A DNA stretch of 64,000 bases from contig NC_054703.1 of the NCBI RefSeq assembly GCF_016097555.1, positions 38,947,544 to 39,011,543 of the forward strand. The letters are read 5' to 3'. Origin of the DNA: Gigantopelta aegis (taxonomy: Eukaryota > Mollusca > Gastropoda > Neomphalida > Peltospiridae). The notes below the pieces were generated by a model. That model did no database searches. It had not been told where the DNA came from and saw only the letters and a list, made by a program, of their open reading frames with translations. Both the position numbers and the translations under genes were made by a program. Below, in pieces: positions 18,241 through 30,572 of this stretch; the stretch's first letter is position 1, and every line of letters begins with the position of its first letter.

Positions 18241-20700
18241 GATAGGCGGTGATAAGTGGACTTTGTTCACAATTAATAGTTTGCGTACCAATTGCCTCAT
18301 TTTGTTCAGTGTACTGTTGTTATTTGTATAAATTCAGGATTTTTTTTTTCAGGAGAAACGTACAAAAGCTTAAGTTGGATTTTCCGAATTGGGGCAACAA
18401 CGATCGGCGAATTCGTTCCTGATGTCTGTGAAGCTATATACACTGCGCTCAAGAGCAAGTACATGAAGGCGAAACTTGTTCAGTCCATTCCTTGACGTGG
18501 TGAGGGGGTTGTACGTCTCAGTGACCCAGAGAGCTATGCCACTAGGAGCCTTGGCTCCTGTTAGGGACACCCAAACTTACTTGGTTAATGGGTAGAGTCT
18601 AGACAAATATGGATTAAGGATGAGGTAACCCTAACAGAAACCTCGAGTGGTGAAGTCAGGGGTATTGGGCCGCACGGCGCACTCTAATAGACTACAATAC
18701 CATGCACCAACAGCTTTTATGACTACATTTCTGACCAGAAGACTATTATTCATAGACACTGCTGGTCTCAATGTGTAGTCAAAAAGCGAACGAAAGAAGA
18801 AAAACTTGTTTGTGCTAAATTAATAACACAAATAACATAAACAGGCGGTAGCATTTATTAAAGGCCATTTACATTGTATACTAGTTAGATCTGATGAGTA
18901 ACATTATTGTCATAGATATTGTAGCTGAAACAAAACAACATACATATTCGTTTCAAGTGTTTACATCAACAAATGAAAAATAGTTCATACCCCCCCCCCC
19001 CCCCCCCCCATCCTTGTGAACATCACAACCATAGAACAATAGATTAAAATGCATCATGGGACTGCAGTAAGTAAAACATCTGTGAACATGAAACAATCTC
19101 TTTTAGCAGTTTTACATCTCAAGCATAGAGGTGAATGTCTGATTTCCATCAGATGGGGGACTGTTGATGGTGCCGTTTTCATAATTATACCAATTCTGTC
19201 TAAATCCATTGACCTGAGTAGTCGATGTAGAAGGCGTGGTATACATTCCGTATGACTGTGTTTGTGATGGTTGAACTTGTGATACTTGTGCTTGTACATG
19301 ATTATCCCATTTTCCCATATTTGCTCTGAATATAATCTGCTCTATTTCATTTTGCACCATCAGTAGTACCCTGCTGTCTGTAATCTTTCTTAATTTGCAC
19401 CCCAGGTTTTTCAAATAAACTGTAATATCATCGTCTGGTTCCTTTTGCTTACTTGCCTCTATAGAGTTCTTCATTGCGACGAGTAGCTCTATCTCGGCCA
19501 CTTCACTGTCTATCCTACTTCGTTTTCGTTTGGATGTCTTCGGTGTACTACCACCTTCATTCACCTGCTTGCCACAGCTGTCAGACTTGACGGGTTTGTT
19601 CTTCCCCTTATTTTTTGCAGACTGTGTCGTTTTATCTGTCTCCTTGTCTCTATCCTCTCTACAGTTGTCGCTGTTGTTGGTCGAGTTGGCTTCATTAGTT
19701 TCCATGGTATTGTCCAATGCTCCAACCTCTTGCCCATTCTCACCATCGTCGTAATCATCATCGTCGTCGATATCCGAGTTGCATGTGACTTCAGAGTTTT
19801 TTTTATGTCACTGTCAACATCAGACTGAAATTAAAATAGAAAAAAACAAATGCAAATAAACGTTTGTGTTCGTGGACATCCAATAACAAAAACGTATTAT
19901 TCCTTTATTTACAGTGCCCAGGAAACCAAATGGAATGGAGGGAAAAGGCCAATCTATTTCAGAGCCGGTGGCAACTACCCAGCTGTTTGGGAGCTCTGGA
20001 TGGAAAACATGTTACCCTCAGACCTCCAATTGGCTCAGGTTCAACGTTTTACAATTACAAGTCTACTTTCTCTATTGTGTTGATGGCTCTCGTTGATGCA
20101 GATTACAAATGTATGTGGGTTGATGTTGGTTGCAATGGACGAATAAGCGATGGTTGCAGCCTCCAGCAAGCGCTGGATCGGCGTTCATCCATGTTCCCTG
20201 ATCCTGCACCATGTCCTGGAGACGAACGACCACTGAGCTACTATATCGTAGCCGACGATGCTTTCCCGCTGCAAGAAAATCTGATGAAACCGTACTCGCA
20301 CAAGGATATGATTCATGAACATCGCATTTTTAACTACAGGCTCTCCAGAGCACGACGGGTTGTGGAGAATGCTTTTGGCATTATGGCAAACCGCTTTCGA
20401 GTCTACTTCACAAAAAATGCACTTCAACCTTCGAAGGTAACGAAGATTGTCCTGGCAACGTGCACACTACACAACATGCTACGAGAGGAGATTGGAATAA
20501 CAACGAGAGTAGCTGATGTTGAGGACTTTAACACACACAGAGTCAGTGATGGTTCCTGGCGAAATGATCCTGTCTTGGCACAGGCCAAACTTCCTTCGGG
20601 GACCAACAACACAACCCGTGCTAAGGCTCAACGGGAATACCTGGTCCAGTACGTCAACTCTCCAGCAGGCTCCGTGTCCTGGCAGGAATCTATGATCTGA
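17569..20700 (+). CDS. Harbinger DDE transposase (HARBI1-like), exons 17569-17899, 18353-18468, 19915-20700
   Basis: The predicted protein has about 410 residues, close to the usual size. Exon 1 gives the N-terminal region, with ...EQGAFENLLPILR and the helix-turn-helix part (SFRPAITPAERLAVTIRFLA), and ends at ACCG|GTAAGT. Exon 2, after a T-rich acceptor, gives TGETYKSLSWIFRIGATTIG and onward to CEAIYTALKSKYMK. Exon 3 follows tttatttacag and holds the catalytic core. The three acidic residues lie in GALDGKHV, IVADDAFPL and RVVENAFGI, all intact, with the family motif VDVGCNGRISDG between them. The exon 2 donor that keeps the frame is AAG|GCGAAA, a GC-type site, perhaps decayed from GT. Unspliced, the frame stops soon afterwards. 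Introns are 453 and 1,446 bases. It belongs to the transposon, although HARBI1-type host genes derive from this family. Confidence 0.88.
18481..18801 (+). mobile_element. Unclassified ~320-bp retroposon in transposase intron 2
   Basis: The direct repeat AAACTTGTT flanks it (18,472-18,480 and 18,802-18,810). It starts cagtccattccttgacgtgg and ends in an A-rich tail (gaacgaaagaagaaa). It contains ggccgcacggcgcactctaa. I see no clear tRNA boxes. It could be a SINE of another origin or the end of a longer LINE. Confidence 0.6.
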
Positions 20701-22361
20701 TACTAGTTACAGTTATTATTGACATGTTTTCCAATTCAGTCTGACGTTTTGTTTTTAAAGTGTATTGAATATTAATGGTAGTATGTTTATAGCACATAAT
20801 TATGTACCAGATGCATTTCTTTTCTGTGTGCTTATCTCACATTAAGAATGCTAATAAATACACAGTTTACAAAGTATAATAGTGTTCATTATGATATATA
20901 CCTCATTGTCACATGATGTTGAAACACTTTTCCTCTTCCACACATAAGGGCGAAGAAAGCTCAAGTTCTCTAGAATCCATTCCTGACGGTGCGTCTTCTT
21001 TGTGGCTGCACTCCCACTCTTTTGCTTGTCGCTTTTCAGATAACGAGAATACTGCGTACGTAAACTGTTTATCTTCTTAGTTATATCTTCAGCGGGAATA
21101 ACAAGTAAAAACTAATCAATAATACCACGATGAAAGAATGTTAAAAAGCCCAGAAACGTTAGGCTGTAAGAATACAAATCCTTTTCGCTGAGTAGTATTC
21201 CTGATAAAGTTAAATGCCGTATTTAACAAATATCCATGGATCTTCATTATTTGGGATATGTGACGTTTACACCAGGATGTTGAGGTGGGAGGTGGAAGGG
21301 GGGGGGGGGGGGGGGGGGGGTGTCTTGACCATAATGTTGGTTTATCCACCTACTGATATCGGTTGAGTGGCATTCATTGTTACAGTTTTGAGGTAATGCA
21401 TTTCCAAGGAATTGAATAAGCGGCTATTAAGACAAGACCAACATTAAACTCCCAGGTAATCTATATTGGAAAAGCATTCCAACGGAAAATCATTTCTATT
21501 AGCATAACAATACTTTTTAAATAGATAAGTTTGAAAACAATTTTCCGATTCATGGCAGGGTGGTACCTAGTCTGCAATAAATGGTGTGGCACTGACAGTA
21601 AAAAAAAACACCCTGAGACAGAGCAATGTACAGGTAGTGTCTTCCTCCCAGTAGACAAAATGGCATTTAAACAAGAATGGTACTGTTTTAGTAATTTTTC
21701 GAGGGAACAACTGCCCTCTGCTACCTCTAGTTACAACCCGTGTGTGTGTGGGGGGGGGGGGGGGGGGGGGGGGGGTTACAAAATAGTGTGACGTACTTAT
21801 GGATTCCTGCATAGTAAATCATACTTGCTAATAGTAACTTTGTATTACTTCGTATAACATTTACTGTGTCTTCCATACAGAGATGACAACGTACATACCA
21901 CATAAATCCTATGCCATTTCAGGGCCGTAGCTCGGAGTGTGTGTGTGTGTGGGTGTGGGTGTGGGTGTGGGTGTGGGTGGGTGTGTGTAGTTAATAGTGT
22001 GTGTGTGTGGTGGGGAAGTAGTTAATAGTCTAAAACTCCTTAAACGGTTATTAAGAAAAAAATAATTTAAGTTTCTATAAAAAAAATTGAGCGGGGGGTT
22101 GGGGGAAGAGTTTCTACGGCCCTAAAATGGCATAATATTTACGTGGTCCTGCATTTGAAATGAAATTTTACAAAGAGTTGGATCATACACAACAAAACAG
22201 ATTGAACAGTACGTACGGGTCGTTCCAAAATGTTGCGCAATCTCCCAAATTGCTGTATGATTTTGGTTTCTTTTAGAATAGTTCTTTGAAAATGTGTTGT
22301 ATAACACAGGGTAGGAACGCCACATTTCCACCATTTCCTCTTCTTTTAAGTTGTCCGCCAT
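19112..22361 (-). CDS. Harbinger accessory MADF-BESS protein, exons 22361-22217, 21086-20902, 19824-19112
   Basis: Exon 1 begins MADNLKEEEMVEMWRSYPVL and holds the first half of a MADF (Myb/SANT-like) DNA-binding domain. It ends ACCC|GTACGT in phase 1. Exon 2 starts after cccgctgaag and supplies the second half: HITKKINSLRTQYSRYL ... WILENLSFLRPYVW, ending AATGAG|GTATAT. Exon 3 encodes an acidic linker, a basic nuclear-localisation-like patch (SKRKRSR), then a BESS-type segment (YLKNLGCKLRKI ... QNEIEQIIF) and a Gln/Ser/Thr-rich tail. Such proteins bind the transposon ends and bring the transposase into the nucleus. Near the start of exon 3 an A8 tract (19,797-19,804) leaves the splice frame one base out from the BESS frame. 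This could be a slip, a sequencing error or a different acceptor. Exon 3 lies inside transposase intron 2 on the opposite strand. Confidence 0.75.
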
Positions 22362-22683
22362 GTTTACTTTTTGTGGATGTTGTCACATGGCCAACGTGCT
22401 GCGCTGTGGTTGGTTGGTTGATTGCCGACGTGCCAGTTGAGTTGGGAATACGCTCAGACTGCCAACTGGCCGTCGGGTTGATTTGTAGTTAGCGCTCAGA
22501 CTACCAACTAAAGTTGGGCCCGATTCATTTTTGGAATCGGATAAACCTGCGTCGTAGGAGTTGTATACGACTAGAATCGAGTTGTAAGAGCGCTCAGACT
22601 TGCAACTGAAAAGTCGTAGAAGTCTTTAGCTCTGTGAGTTGGCCAACTCCGTCGTGGCAGTTGGTAGTCTGAGCCCGGCATAA

Positions 22684-23212
22684 CATAACATTGCAAACTG
22701 TTTTAATAAAACGATTTTGTTTAGATTATTTTAGAAATGAAACGAAAGGAATGTTTGGTACACAACAATTGTTGAAGTGATAGATTTTGTTGTTATTTTT
22801 TAAACTGTATATTGTCCACTATTAGTGTTGTTTTTGAAATTGATTAGATCATCCATTTCCGTGGTCATACTTTTTTTTTTCTTACACACCCGTTGGTGAG
22901 AACAGGATGCGTTATTTTTGATAACACATAGTTGTTTACACTACACACGTACGTATTTTAACAATTTCAAGATATACGACTGGCTGCTCCTATGTGATGA
23001 CCAGGTCACCAATGCCATACGTCCAATAAAAAAAACCCAGCACAGTGGAAACTGATTACACTTTGACGTACAGTTAACCTGGCAATCATGTGCCTGCGAC
23101 GCGTAAGTCAGCTACAAGTGCAAAGGCTGTAAATAACTTTTAGTCGAAAAAGATGTTAAAATTTGTTTAAAACCTGGTTTTTGAGGATATGTAAGAACTA
23201 GAATAATACATT
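22684..23212. other. Non-coding duplication segment, counterpart of 3,981-4,555
   Basis: It begins with the right tip left over from the invaded MITE and continues collinear with copy 1. No gene is seen. Confidence 0.6.
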
Positions 23213-23518
23213 CGTGTCCGTTAGATACCATTTTATTTACGGTTATATGGCGTCAAACATATGGTTAAGGACCACACATATATCGAGAGAGGAAACCCAC
23301 TGTCGCCACTTCATTCACTACTCTTTGCGATTAGCAGCAAGGGATATTTTATATGCACCATCCCACAGACATGATTGTACATACCACTGCCTTTGTTACA
23401 GCAGTTGTGGAGCACTGGCTGGAGCAAGAAATAACCCAATGGGCCCACCGACGGGGATCGATCCCAAATTAACTGCGCATCAAGCGAGCGCTTTACCACT
23501 GGGCTACGTATCGCCCCA
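23213..23518 (-). mobile_element. SINE family I, fuller paralogue of 4,556-4,775
   Basis: Tail attttatttacggttatatgg, body including gagaggaaacccactgtcgc and agcaagggatattttatatg, head acggggatcgatcccaaatt followed by gctttaccactgggctacg. It retains the segments lost from the copy 1 paralogue. Confidence 0.88.
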
Positions 23519-23639
23519 ATCTATTTAAAGGGTATTTTCCCGTTTAAACGTCACACACTCTTATTTCTCTTTACTACAAATTTAAGATTTCCATACCCGG
23601 TGTCTAACTTATGGTTATGTCGACATTTGGCTGATTCCA

Positions 23640-23719
23640 CACACACTCACGCACGCACGAACGCGCGCACGCACACAACACACACACACACAAAACACAC
23701 ACACAAACACAGACAGACA

Positions 23720-23765
<46 letters not shown>

Positions 23766-23862
23766 TTAGCAACCAACCACAAACAAAGACTCACACAAAA
23801 GTCAAGGATAAACGTTTCCTAGACGGAGAGAGAGAGAGAACGAGAGTTTTAATGAGAGATAG

Positions 23863-23939
<77 letters not shown>

Positions 23940-24079
23940 TGGGGGTGGGAAGAGGGAGATGGAGAGACAGAGACAGAGACAGAGACAGAAGGCATAAGGG
24001 AGAGGGACTCTTTTGTAGCCACATAAATCTACGAACTGGTAACAGATATGACTTTTTCTGATTACGTAATTTTTACGTT

Positions 24080-24136
<57 letters not shown>
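23640..24136. repeat. (CA)n, (GA)n and (TA)n microsatellite cluster
   Basis: CA tract 23,640-23,762, GA tract 23,868-23,935 with a GGGAGG-rich end, TA tract 24,084-24,136. These correspond to 4,900-5,520 in copy 1, where GA is long and TA is nearly absent. Confidence 0.93.
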
Positions 24137-24137
<1 letters not shown>

Positions 24138-24819
24138 GCTTCATAATTTGACAGATGTCATACATTGTTATGCCATACAGTGTAACATTGTCAGCGTCAT
24201 TATAGTACACATTTATAAAATTATTGGTTACTTTTAAAAATTGTATTATTGCATTATTTTTCTGCAAATGATAGCAAATACAACTAATATTAGCATACAC
24301 TCTTATATATAATCACTAACGTTGTTGTTCAGTTGAAGTTGTTTTGTCAAACAAGTTTTTTTTATCAGTTGCAACCCTCACTTTTGCTACACATAAACAT
24401 ATTGAAATATTAACGAACTTGCATATCAGAATATAATTACCTACAGTAATTACAACAAAATGCACGAAGTCGTACTTAATATTACTCAAGTTTAAAGTCA
24501 CACGCATACAATTTGTATGGCGTTCCCATGATGTTCACGTCTCAGACTCTATCAGAGACTCGAGTCTAGACTCTAAATGTTTTATAAGCACCAGGCCTGG
24601 ACCTGAATGTTACTCTCCTGACGTGAACTATCCATAACATACTCAGATGTAGCGAACAAATGGTATCTTGAGTATTTTCATCTTACTAATGAAGCGCATT
24701 TTGTACAGACAACAGCTCATAAGAGATATACGTTTTGGTTTCATTGTTTCTTAACATGCAAACCGCATGTGTTCATTAAGTTTTTACTTCAATTTTTGGC
24801 AATGCTGCAAGTCTCTTAA

Positions 24820-25196
24820 AGGGACATTCCTGAGTTTGCTGCAATTTTTAAGATGTTATCGACTAACAGAGACTTTTTAACTACTGTAATTACGTATTAA
24901 ATATATTTTTTGTTCTGCATAAAATATTTGTGAATGTATATTAAACGTGTTCCTGATCGTTCTAATATGTGTACAGTGTTATATTTAATTTTATTTCCTA
25001 AAATAAATTTTACGAAATTATTTGAAGACAAAATCCAGTTTCGTCTTCTTACAAATATTAAGACGATCAGAGACACAACGAATATACATATACTGATATT
25101 CTAAAGAAGAAAATCTATTTAATATGTAAGATTAATCGTAGAAATATTTTACTAGTAGGAAACATCTTACAATGCAGCAAACTCAGGAATGACCCT
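24820..25196. mobile_element. TTAA MITE, paralogue of 6,201-6,583
   Basis: AGGGACATTCCTGAGTTTGC at the left end, TTAA at 24,816-24,819 and 25,197-25,200. No coding sequence. Confidence 0.8.
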
Positions 25197-25200
25197 TTAA

Positions 25201-26710
25201 TACATTTTAAAAATATTTACTAAATAATGAATAAAGGTTTCCATAATACATGACACTATAACGTTTCATGAGTTGTAGCTTAGTTCGTTTGTGGAAGGTC
25301 AGGAGTGTAACAACACATATGTAATGTTGGTCCATGTACTAAACCATATACCTTCCGGCTGGGTCAAAGTTCGAGGGGCACCGAAATTTTGATAGAGAAA
25401 TTAACACCATTAGTCATTTGATTGATTATAAATGTGAGTGTGTTGGTTGTAAAAAAAAAAAAAGGTTTCTTCTGGGCAAAACATTTATGCAATTTATTCC
25501 ATCTAGTACCACTGTGTTAAGTAGCCTTGTGCTTGAAAAATGTTTGGGGTACCTCCAAAAATGTCCTCAGATTTTGTGCGGAACTAGAGTAGTCATAAAC
25601 GCTACCCGTTATGTCTGAAATGAGCAGCGTGACCCCCATTTGCTTCTGATTCACTTTAAGGGTGAGGGTGGTAGTATTTATATTGGTGGTGTTTATGTCG
25701 ATTGATGTGCTGCAGGTAGGAGGTGTAGCCGCGTATGTTATTATTATCGTTTATGGGATTTGATTTGGTAGTATGCACCCTATAATGTGCCTGGCAGAAG
25801 ACATTGATTCTATTTTCGTTACATTTCTTCGATGTGAAAGTATAAGTGTAACTGCTCTGTTTGATTTTAATACGAGGCTTGATTTTGTCATTTTTATGAA
25901 TGCAAATTGTTAAAAACAATTACCTAATTTGTATTTTATTGTTAGGCCAAACTAAATAAAGTCCAAGTCTCTTGTCTTGCCCTCGCGTGTCAACATTTGT
26001 TTTATTATTTTTATTTCCCGTGGTATGATGTCGATTTTAATAGGAGTAACCTATTGGTTATACAGAATCCCCCGTACTACTGTTTAGGACAATACTTAGG
26101 GTACCAAGGCAAAGGATGGGGCACCATGGTCATTGACGATGGACCAAGGCAGATAAAGAAGACACAAAAAACAAACAAATATACCCTTCTTTCCTGGGCT
26201 ATCCATGCTTTACAAAAACAGGAGAACAACAACCACATCGCCGCATCAATTCTTACCAGAGACCGACTTGTTTACTACTTTACACAGAGCTTCAGAATAA
26301 ACGTTTTCCATGTGTTCTATGTACATACTTCTGTCTCATTAAAAGCATATCATATCGCATTTTAACCCCCAAAACAATTAAATGGGCATATACATTTTAA
26401 CTTGAAATATGTCAGGAGTGTAATAATATACAACTATTTAACATGTTCAGTGATTATTTGTGTTGCTGTTTGTGAAGATATCTAGCCAATATGTTGGTCA
26501 TTTCTTCATAATGATCTGGTAACTAAAACGATATGGCTAATCTTACACAGACATCTTGAAGCAACATGGTCCATTTTGTGTAATGTTCACATGGTTAACT
26601 GTTTTTAGCCATGTATTGTTTACTTGGTTATCTGAACTTTAAAAGCATAAACATAGTTTTTGTTTTGAAACAAAGAACTTGGTTTTAGTTGAAAAGAAAT
26701 ATAAAAATTA
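25201..26710. other. Non-coding duplication segment, counterpart of 6,588-8,300
   Basis: Collinear with copy 1. Small frames (for example around 25,997-26,365 / 7,388-7,696) differ between copies by frame-changing indels in A-runs, so they do not look coding. Confidence 0.5.
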
Positions 26711-26843
<133 letters not shown>

Positions 26844-27088
26844 CACGCCCTCCCTCCCTCCCACCCTCCTTTTTGTTTGACTTCCCCACCATCTCATATG
26901 TGTTTATACACCCATGCGTGCTGCAATAATGACAGAAACTGATAGTGCTTGCAGTTTTAGTTGATAATTAAACAGCAATCTGCGTCTATGTGTAGTGCCA
27001 CGTGAAACACGTCGATTCCGTGTGTGATACTGATCTAGTACGTGGTACTGACCACGTACCTGATACTGCTCCAGTACGTGATAGTTGT

Positions 27089-29381
27089 CTAGTACGTGAT
27101 AGGACCAGGCATAATGTGTTGTCTACATTTGCAGACCGGACATCCCGTGACACGACTGTGACAGAAGCCATACTGACAGTACATCATACACATTATAAGA
27201 CTGCAGGATTTCTTATCTGAAATATAATTAAATTAAAGTAATAATAATAATAATAATAATATGATATGATATGATATGATATGATATGATATGATATGAT
27301 ATGATATGATATGACATGATATGATATGACATGATATAATATGACATGATATAATATAATATAATATAATATAATATAATATAATATAATATAATAAATA
27401 AATAATAAATAAATAAGGGCCATCCGACAGACAGACACAAAATAATAAATAAATAATAAATATAATAAGGTCTCTCAATATTTGTAAGAATTTCAAACTG
27501 GATTTTGTCTTCATTTTCGTTCGTACGAATAAAACATATTTTAGGAAATAAAACAACATTTAAACTAGTACAACTATAACCATCCGACAGACAGACACAA
27601 AATAAATATAATATATAAGTTAAACTTTGTTTTAATAATAATGCAATGTGTCTACAACAGAGGTCATGCATCCCGTTCAAAAAATATTAAAGATACATTC
27701 CCGAATTTGCTGCATTGTAAGATGTTTCCAACTAATAACATATTTATACGATTAAACTTACATATTAAATATATTTTTTTGTTTAGAATATCAGTGTCTC
27801 TATTTTCAATGTGTTTCTGGTCGTCTCAATATTTGTAAGAATTTCAAACTGGATTTTGTCTTCAAATATTTTCGTTCGTACGAATAAAACATATTTTAGG
27901 AAATAAAACAACATTTAAACTAGTACAAATATTAGAACGATAAAAAACACGTTTAATATACATTCACTAATATTTTATGCACAAAAATATATTTGATGTG
28001 TAATTACAATTGTTAAAAAGTCTGTTAGTTGATTGTATCTCAAAAATTGTAGGAAACTCAGGAATGTCCCTTTAAAGGTCAGGAATGTCCCTTTAAAGGT
28101 TAATTTTATAATACAATAATAAAGTACGAGATGTATGGTTTAAATCTATTTTATGTATACCTTGTATTCCAAATAACGAGTAGTAATTGTAGGAAACTCA
28201 GGAATGTCCCTTTAAAGGTTAATTTTATAATACCATAATAAAGTACGAGATGTATGGTTTAAATCTATTTTATGTATACCTTGTATTCCAAATAACGAGT
28301 AGTAATTGCAGGAAACTCAGGAATGTCCCTTTAAAGGTTAATTTTATAATACAATAATAAAGTACGAGATGTATGGTTTAAATATATTTTATGTATACAT
28401 TGTATTCCAAATAACGAGTAGTAATTGTAGGAAACTCAGGAATGTCCCTTTAAAGGTTAATTTTATAATACAATAATAAAGTACGAGATGTATGGTTTAA
28501 ATCTATTTTATGTATACCTTGTATTCCAAATAACGAGTAGTAATTGTAGGAAACTCAGGAATGTCCCTTTAAAGGTTAATTTTATAATACAATAATAAAG
28601 TACGAGATGTATCCAAATAACGTAGTAATGTTTAAATCTATTTTATGTATACCTTGTATTCCAAATAACGAGTAGTAATTGTAGGAAACTCAGGAATGTC
28701 CCTTTAAAGGTTAATTTTATAATACAATAATAAAGTACGAGATGTATGGTTTAAATCTATTTTATGTATACCTTGTATTCCAAATAACGAGTAGTAATTG
28801 CAGGAAACTCAGGAATGTCCTTTTAAAGGTTAATCTTATAATACAATAATAAAGTACGAGATGTATGGTTTAAATCTATTTTATGTATACCTTGTATTCC
28901 AAATAACGAGTACAAGTGTAATACAAAATAGCTTTATCTGAAAATGTTAAGTATATAAACTCTACACAAATCAAACAAATTACGTCATTATTCAGTAGAA
29001 CCTAATAGGAACTATGTCACAAGTTTTGGGATTTCTTTTTCTTGTTGTTTAGTTTTTTTCTTTTACCAAAAAAAGTAATTTTAATGCATATTTTTCTATA
29101 TTTTGTTATTATTGTGTTATGATTATTATTATTATTATTATTATGCCATTTTTTATATCTATAACTGAAAAAAGTCTTTATTGGAAATGAAAACATACGT
29201 AATGTTATTTCCAGATTGTGTTTTATTACAACTTTTCTTGATTCAATTTGTTTTATTTTAAATTTAAATTTAAATGTCTTACATGTACACCGTCTGCAAC
29301 CTCCTGTAGGACATCCATTTCCGTCCAGAATTTCACCACACCGACAGCCAGCTGGAGGGATGGAACACACGGAACATGCAG
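27089..29381 (-). CDS. Antistasin-like gene, second member: exon 2 (29381-29283) and exon 3 (27216-27089)
   Basis: Exon 2, after tttgactactttcag, gives CSVCSIPPAGCRCGEILDGN then GCPTGGCRRC, and ends in phase 1 at ACAT|GTAAGA. Exon 3, after ttaattatatttcag, gives KKSCSLIMCMMYCQYGF, a TGCPVCKCR core, and a tail ending at the same TAG as its paralogue but one codon shorter (a single Ile in place of two). All cysteines are kept. Replacements against the first member include RQC>RRC, PCSSVMCLM>SCSLIMCMM and GPIK>GPIT. Splice sites and phases are intact, so this looks functional. Exon 1 should lie to the right, in or beyond the N gap at 30,573; I find none after the gap. The downstream hexamer reads ACTAAA, so 3' processing may differ. 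Confidence 0.72.
27239..27415. repeat. (ATGAT)n/(ATAAT)n pentanucleotide repeat
   Basis: Nearly pure pentamers in intron 2 of the second antistasin-like gene, starting 23 bases upstream of the exon 3 start. Hence the Tyr/His/Ile/Ser-rich open frames here. Confidence 0.95.
27701..28071. mobile_element. TTAA MITE, paralogue of 9,106-9,486
   Basis: TTAA at 27,697-27,700 and 28,072-28,075. A partial internal duplicate of this MITE lies just upstream at about 27,465-27,580. Confidence 0.78.
28050..28905. repeat. 119-bp tandem array, about 7-8 copies
   Basis: Same unit as 9,462-10,768. One unit carries a short local rearrangement at about 28,610-28,630. Confidence 0.92.
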
Positions 29382-29532
29382 CTGAAAGTAGTCAAATACA
29401 ATACGTGTTGAGAGCACATTCGTTAATTGATGCCTATGAACTGTATGTTTACGGCTAATTAACTATAAACTCTATACAAACCAAACAAATTGCGTCACTA
29501 TTCAGCAGAACATAATAGGAACGATGTCACTT

Positions 29533-30430
29533 CTGCCCCGGATTGGGTCCCTCGCCTCCCAGAGACCGAACCCTGGGGCGGACATGCTCGAAACAGTCGT
29601 GGTATATGAGCATGTTAAAGATTACGCACGCACACTGACATGGTGATCTGCCCCGGCTTGTGTCCCTCGCCTCCCAGAGACTGAACCCTGGGGCGGACAT
29701 GCTCGAAACAGTCGTGGTATATGAGCATGTTAAAGTATTACGCACGCACACTGACATTGTGATCTGCCCCGGATTGGGTCCCTGACCTCCCAGAGACAGA
29801 ACCCTGGGGCGGACATGTTCGAAATAGTCGTGGTATATGAGCATGTTAAAGTATTACACACGCACACTGACATTGTGATCTGCCCCGGATTGGGTCCCTG
29901 ACCTCCCAGAGACTGAACCCTGGGGCGGACATGCTCGAAACAGTCGTGGTATATGAGCATGTTAAAGTATTACGCACGCACACTGACATTGTGATCTGCC
30001 CCGGATTGGGTCCCTGACCTCCCAGAGACAGAACCCTGGGGCGGACATGTTCGAAACAGTCGTGGTATATGAGCATGTTAAAGTATTACGCACGCACACT
30101 GACATTGTGATCTGCCCCGGATTGGGTCCCTGACCTCCCAGAGACTGAACCCTGGGGCGGACATGCTCGAAACAGTCGTAGTATATGAGCATGTTAAAGT
30201 ATTACGCACGCACACTGATATTGTGATCTGCCCCGGATTGGGTCCCTGGCCTCCCAGAGACCGAACCCTGGGGCGGACATGCTCGAACCCATCGTGGTAT
30301 ATGAACATGTTAAAGTATTACGCACGCACACTGGCATTGTGATCTGCCCCGGATTGGGTCCCTGGCCTCCCAGAGACCGACATGCTCGAAACCATCGTGG
30401 TATATGAGCATGTTAAAGTATAATGCACGC
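29533..30430. repeat. 116-bp tandem array, 8 copies
   Basis: Units start at about 29,533, 29,648, 29,764, 29,880, 29,996, 30,112, 30,228 and 30,344. Each contains ctgccccggattgggtccct and cggacatgctcgaaacagtc. The last unit has a short deletion. Copy 1 has a single unit at about 11,370-11,470. It lies in intron 1 or the 5' region of the second antistasin-like gene. Confidence 0.95.
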
Positions 30431-30572
30431 ACGTACGCACTATGTCACAAGTCTTCTTTTTTATTTTATTTTTTTATTTTACCCCCCGCCCCCCAAAAAA
30501 TAAATAAAATAAAATAATAATAATAATGATATATATAACAATATCAGAATATCTAATACGGCTGTACATATT

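Larger units (their letters stand above)
17393..22680. mobile_element. Apparently autonomous PIF/Harbinger DNA transposon (5,288 bp)
   Basis: The terminal inverted repeats begin TGCCGGGCTCAGACTACCAA on both sides and match for more than 40 bases, through CTGCCACGACGGAGTTGGCCAA. A TAA target duplication lies at 17,390-17,392 and 22,681-22,683. The element-free allele is visible in copy 1 at about 3,970-3,985 (gattagcataac), so the insertion happened after the duplication. The interior carries a DDE transposase on the plus strand and a MADF-BESS protein on the minus strand, the standard two-gene make-up of this superfamily. It also holds a small retroposon, a (CA)n tract at 18,181-18,237, and poly-C/poly-G runs at 18,991, 21,299 and 21,751. 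Near-identical ends and mostly open genes suggest a young insertion. Confidence 0.93.

Noticed and set aside
19530-19754. Plus-strand frame opposite MADF-BESS exon 3
   Set aside because: A shadow of the minus-strand reading, which has the BESS segment and matching splice sites.
29533-30430. The 116-bp and other tandem arrays as a possible CRISPR array
   Set aside because: Units are contiguous without unique spacers, and the sequence context is animal nuclear DNA.
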